A DNA stretch of 64,000 nt from contig JAUMVK010000012.1 of the NCBI GenBank assembly GCA_030530205.1, forward strand, positions 25,766 through 89,765. Reading direction: 5' to 3'. A program made the translations under genes and the position numbers. The number at the start of each line of letters is the position of its first letter. The stretch's first letter is position 1. The notes below the pieces were generated by a model that had not been told where the DNA came from, searched no databases, and saw only the letters and a program-made list of their open reading frames with translations. The stretch comes from RGIG3701 sp030530205 (GTDB lineage Bacteria > Planctomycetota > Planctomycetia > Pirellulales > Thermoguttaceae). Positions 61,090-64,000 of this stretch are shown in pieces.

Positions 61090-62273
61090 TTCCGTCTGAG
61101 TGCCAGCCCGAAAATTCCGAGCAGCAGCAGTTCCCATGCGGCGGGTTCCGGGACCTGACCAGAGATAGCGCCGGAAGAACCAATGTAAAACACGCCGTCC
61201 TGCAACAATCCGCTCAAAGCGACGTCCGCCAGTCCACCCACGCCGGTTAACGAAAGCCCGGACACGTCAATGGTAGAAACTTTCGGACCGTACAGAAGTG
61301 GGTAAATCGTGTCCGGATTGAAAAGGTCCGCGTCTTCCGCGTTGATTTCAAGGTTGGAAAGAGCCAGATCGCCCGTGATGGTTATCGGGGAATCGAAGTT
61401 CCGCCGCAAAGCGCCACCGGTCTGGTTGTAATTCCCGTCCAGTGTCGCGTCCTGGCCGGTCAGGAAAAGTGTTGCGCCGGACTGGTTCAGGGTGTAACCA
61501 CTGCCACTGACGGTTGGAACTTCCAGCGTGCCGGTTCCATTGAATTTCAGGGTTCCGGCGGCCGTCAGCTTGCTGAGCTTCTCGGAATTGTTGACGGTCA
61601 GTTCCGCTCCGTTTTGGGTCGTCAGGTCACCGGCCGGGCCGAGCGCGTTCTCCGAGTTGAGACGCAGCGTGGTGTTGGTTTCCAGCGTCGCTTTGCCGGT
61701 GAAGCCGCTGTTGTCGCCGCTCAGAGCGATGATCCCGGTGTTCCTGAACGTCAGGTTCGCGCTGCCGGAAATGTCCGCGAGCACGTCGATCGTGCGCCGG
61801 ATATTGCTTTCTGTTGGAGGGGCGATCGTTGAGTCGGCAACCACCCGGATGGAACCGTCCAGCTTGGCCGCGCGGCTGGTGCCGCCCTTCGCGTTGCCGA
61901 TGCTTCCGCCCTCAAGGATCAGGTTGGGAACGCAAACCGTCGCGTACGCGTTTTTCAGACCAAGGTTTCCTTTGGGGCCAATGTGCAATTCCGCGAGGAA
62001 GTAGTGCGTTGCGCCATCCACATCGTTCAGGTTTTCAGGAGTGCGGACCGTAAATGTTGTCGAGGAGCTTGCGTTGGTGTTCGTGATGTAAGCCACATCG
62101 CCGACGGTCGGAATGTAGCTGTTCGGATTGGTTCCGCTGGTGCTGCCTTCGTGCCATGTGCTCGCCGTGGTCCAGTTCGAAGCGGATCCTCCATCCGTGG
62201 CGTAGTACGTTTTTCCTTCGCGGGTAGAGTCGGACGTGATCACCGCGCCGATCGGAGCGTCCATGCCCGCCAC
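61080..62273 (-). CDS. C-terminal part of an interrupted PEP-CTERM beta-helix gene
   Basis: A 397-residue fragment that continues, in the same frame, the protein encoded at 62286-63845; a TAG codon at 62288-62286 separates them. It starts mid-domain (AGMDAPIGAVITSDSTREGK), so it has no signal peptide and cannot be exported by itself. It repeats the module of the first part (GDVAYITNTNASSSTTFTVR; LILEGGSIGNAKGG). The tail VPEPAAWELLLLGIFGLALR plus RKNE is a PEP-CTERM sorting signal, with the final Asn-Glu-stop supplied by a heptamer arm. If the amber codon is suppressed or is a sequence error, this is the end of a ~920-residue surface protein; otherwise it is a pseudogene remnant. Confidence 0.75.
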   Translation of the reverse strand: MAGMDAPIGAVITSDSTREGKTYYATDGGSASNWTTASTWHEGSTSGTNPNSYIPTVGDVAYITNTNASSSTTFTVRTPENLNDVDGATHYFLAELHIGPKGNLGLKNAYATVCVPNLILEGGSIGNAKGGTSRAAKLDGSIRVVADSTIAPPTESNIRRTIDVLADISGSANLTFRNTGIIALSGDNSGFTGKATLETNTTLRLNSENALGPAGDLTTQNGAELTVNNSEKLSKLTAAGTLKFNGTGTLEVPTVSGSGYTLNQSGATLFLTGQDATLDGNYNQTGGALRRNFDSPITITGDLALSNLEINAEDADLFNPDTIYPLLYGPKVSTIDVSGLSLTGVGGLADVALSGLLQDGVFYIGSSGAISGQVPEPAAWELLLLGIFGLALRRKNE

Positions 62274-62285
62274 TGCCAGCGCGTC

Positions 62286-62288
62286 CTA
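62286..62288 (-). other. In-frame amber codon splitting a PEP-CTERM gene
   Basis: The codon TAG follows Asp-Lys-Tyr-Val and is followed in frame by Asp-Ala-Leu-Ala-Val-Ala-Gly. In the homologous repeat of the same protein (about 63060) the matching codon is CAG in Ala-Met-Gln-Thr-Ala-Leu-Ala. One C-to-T change explains it. Confidence 0.8.
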
Positions 62289-63845
62289 GACATATTTGTC
62301 GGAAACCGTAATGGAATTGGGCATCAGGTACGTGCCGGCGGACGCTCTGCCGTCGCGGTACTGCGCGGTCCAGGTCCCCATCTTCTGGTCCCCGGCGACT
62401 TTGATCTTCGTGCCGCTTTCGGTCACGACGTTGGCGCTGGTCAGCGCGTTCTCGGAAGTGGGCTCAAGGGTCGTGTTGCTTTTGACCGTCATCGTGCCGG
62501 TGTATTCGGTGTTATTTCCGCCGAGTCTGACGGTTCCGCCGCCGGTCACAGTGAGTGCGCCCGTGCCGGAAATGTCGGAATCCACGTCAAGCATACGTTT
62601 GACGCTGTTTGCCGTGAAGGTGGAGGTTACGCCATCAACCGCCGTCATGTGTCCGCCAATATGGACCGTTTTATTGTCAACGCCATAATTGCTGACGCTT
62701 CCTCCATTGAGGATCAGGTCGGGGAAGAAGTCCATTCCCGCAACGGATTTCAGACCGATCACGCCGCCCGCATCCAAATAGGTGGTGGGGAGGAAGTAGA
62801 GGGTCTTGCCATTGGTGTCCTGGTACGTGGTACGGAGCACATTGGTGAGGTGGACCGTGTCGCCAAGCGTCGGAACCACGGTACTGACGGGACCATCAGA
62901 GGCGCCAACCCGCCAGACACTCACTTTGTTCCAGCTTTGCGTCTGCTCAGGCAAAGAGCTGGCGTTGAGGTAGTACGTCGCGGCTTCACGAGTCGAGCCG
63001 GTGACGGTGAGCGAAGAACCGATCGGCATTTCAATTCCCGCGGAGGCCAGGGCGGTCTGCATCGCGGCGGTGGAAACGGTCGTCGTGCCGTTCGGGACCG
63101 TGGCGGTCAGGTACGTCAATGTGTTGTTGTTCGTGCCGCTGGGGTAGGTAATGGTCAGAGATTTCACCGAGAGGCTTTCGGGGGTGATGAGTTTGGCGCC
63201 TTGTGCGAGGGTTATCGTGGGGCTGGAACCAAGCGCGCCGGCACTGGTGAGTTTCAGGACCGAATTTCCGGAAATCGAGACGGAACCGGCAAAAGTGTTA
63301 TTCGCATTGGAAAGCTGAACGTATCCGCCCGGGTTGGAGGTGATGATCATGGAAGCGGTCTCGCCGCCGGCAATCTGCGCGGAGACGTTCATTGCGCGGT
63401 TGGCGCTGTCGGGGGTCTGGGCGTTGAAATTGATCGAGCCGGTTACATTAATATTCCCCGCCATAGTGATCGAGCCATTGCCGATCCCCTGAAAAACGGT
63501 CCCATTGACGCTGATTAAATTATTGACCGTGGCGTTTCCCTTGAGGGTGAACGTCCCGCCCGTCAGCGAGCCGGTCCGGTCTCCGCCCAACGTAACGGAA
63601 TCGCCGGGAAAAACGTTTGCGGTGGCCGCGGAGCCGTTTTCGGGGGAACGCAGCGTGTAGCCGCTGTCCACAAGGTAATCCGCGCCTGCGTGTGCGCCGG
63701 GATTTCCGCTTTCACTCCAGTAGCCGGTGCTGCCCCAGTTTGTTCCCATTGGCTGTGTTTTTGTCAGGTAGAACGTCTCAGCCGAAACCGAGGCGGTCAG
63801 GAAACCAAAGAATAAAACGGGAAAAAGGGCCGTAAAACGTTTCAT
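62286..63845 (-). CDS. N-terminal part of an interrupted PEP-CTERM beta-helix gene
   Basis: A 519-residue exported beta-helix fragment. The start at 63845 has GGAG nine bases upstream and gives the signal peptide MKRFTALFPVLFFGFLTASV. Modules include FTLKGNATVNNLISVNGTVF, AGSVSISGNSVLKLTSAGAL and the internal unit MQTALASAGIEMPIGSSLTV, which recurs after the amber codon. It ends at a TAG in the middle of a module, so it lacks the PEP-CTERM tail and would not be sorted if translated alone. Its upstream region is bounded by another heptamer arm at the window end. Confidence 0.75.
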   Translation of the reverse strand: MKRFTALFPVLFFGFLTASVSAETFYLTKTQPMGTNWGSTGYWSESGNPGAHAGADYLVDSGYTLRSPENGSAATANVFPGDSVTLGGDRTGSLTGGTFTLKGNATVNNLISVNGTVFQGIGNGSITMAGNINVTGSINFNAQTPDSANRAMNVSAQIAGGETASMIITSNPGGYVQLSNANNTFAGSVSISGNSVLKLTSAGALGSSPTITLAQGAKLITPESLSVKSLTITYPSGTNNNTLTYLTATVPNGTTTVSTAAMQTALASAGIEMPIGSSLTVTGSTREAATYYLNASSLPEQTQSWNKVSVWRVGASDGPVSTVVPTLGDTVHLTNVLRTTYQDTNGKTLYFLPTTYLDAGGVIGLKSVAGMDFFPDLILNGGSVSNYGVDNKTVHIGGHMTAVDGVTSTFTANSVKRMLDVDSDISGTGALTVTGGGTVRLGGNNTEYTGTMTVKSNTTLEPTSENALTSANVVTESGTKIKVAGDQKMGTWTAQYRDGRASAGTYLMPNSITVSDKYV

Positions 63846-63967
63846 GGGAAAAATCTCCAACGTGAAATCTTAATAAAATGCTTTCTATAAATTATGATTT
63901 TACGCCAAAAGGAGAAAAAAGCAACAAAATTTTTGTAATTTTTCAGAAAAAAGAAAAAAAGTTTCTT

Positions 63968-64000
63968 GGAGTTAGGAGTGAGGAATTAGGAGTTAGGAGT
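63968..64000. repeat. Heptamer arm H12 (GAGTTAG type) at the window edge
   Basis: GGAGTTAGGAGTGAGGAATT and then AGGAGTTAGGAGT: GAGTTAG, GAGTGAG, GAATTAG, GAGTTAG units. The element continues beyond the window, so core and second arm are not visible. Confidence 0.7.

Noticed and set aside
57960..63518. Several 400-500-codon frames opposite the PEP-CTERM genes
   Set aside because: They mirror repetitive beta-helix coding sequence, are rich in Arg/Val/Gly and lack motifs or signals.

Overview
This 64 kb window looks like chromosome from a planctomycete or a close PVC relative. The evidence is a prepilin-type DUF1559 protein paired with a small CGDG lipoprotein, a second lipoprotein of the same kind, three large secreted beta-strand-repeat proteins with PEP-CTERM sorting tails, a lone Flp-like pilin of the planctomycete type, a P-ring/HEAT-repeat lipoprotein without flagellar genes, and SUMF-domain lipoproteins. 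The many secreted carbohydrate-active proteins suggest a polysaccharide-degrading life. No rRNA or ribosomal protein gene is present, so the placement rests on gene families and is an inference.

Layout. 0-3 kb: sugar-phosphate transferase, a thioesterase/YkgJ pair and a DOMON-like protein. 3-12.3 kb: Flp-like pilin, glucan phosphorylase, a solitary OppD-type ATPase, a secreted transglutaminase-like protein and a ppx-ppk polyphosphate pair. 12.3-24.5 kb: secreted hydrolases (SGNH esterase, alpha/beta hydrolase, GH20b/GH84-like, GH5-like, beta-lactamase fold joined to a partial DUF1343) plus a PEP-CTERM protein and a lipoprotein. 24.6-35 kb: tmRNA, ligA, threonine synthase, a TolC-like protein, an ABC ATPase and mnmG. 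35-42.1 kb: a one-direction locus of a small membrane protein, a membrane-anchored coiled coil, a sigma-region-2 protein and two paralogous lipoproteins with TPR-like repeats and a C-terminal SUMF domain. 42.4-54.2 kb: purH, a GH28-like protein, a metX-metW fusion, a ThuA protein, a MATE exporter and smc. 54.3-64 kb: P-ring/HEAT lipoprotein, two PEP-CTERM genes (one split by an in-frame amber codon) and the DUF1559/lipoprotein pair.

The most unusual feature lies between the genes. Many spacers hold elements whose two ends are runs of a 7-base unit and its reverse complement, around a GC-rich hairpin core. The unit differs from copy to copy (GAGTGAG, GAATAAT, AATTATG, AATTAGG types), but the layout is the same. 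The arms often overlap gene ends: six genes take their stop codon from an arm, three of them ending in Asn-Glu-stop, and one takes its start codon. Separate families (a ~192 bp element with terminal inverted repeats, a CCTCCCC-ended element and GGCCGGCG arms) fill other spacers and bracket single genes. No transposase or integrase is present.
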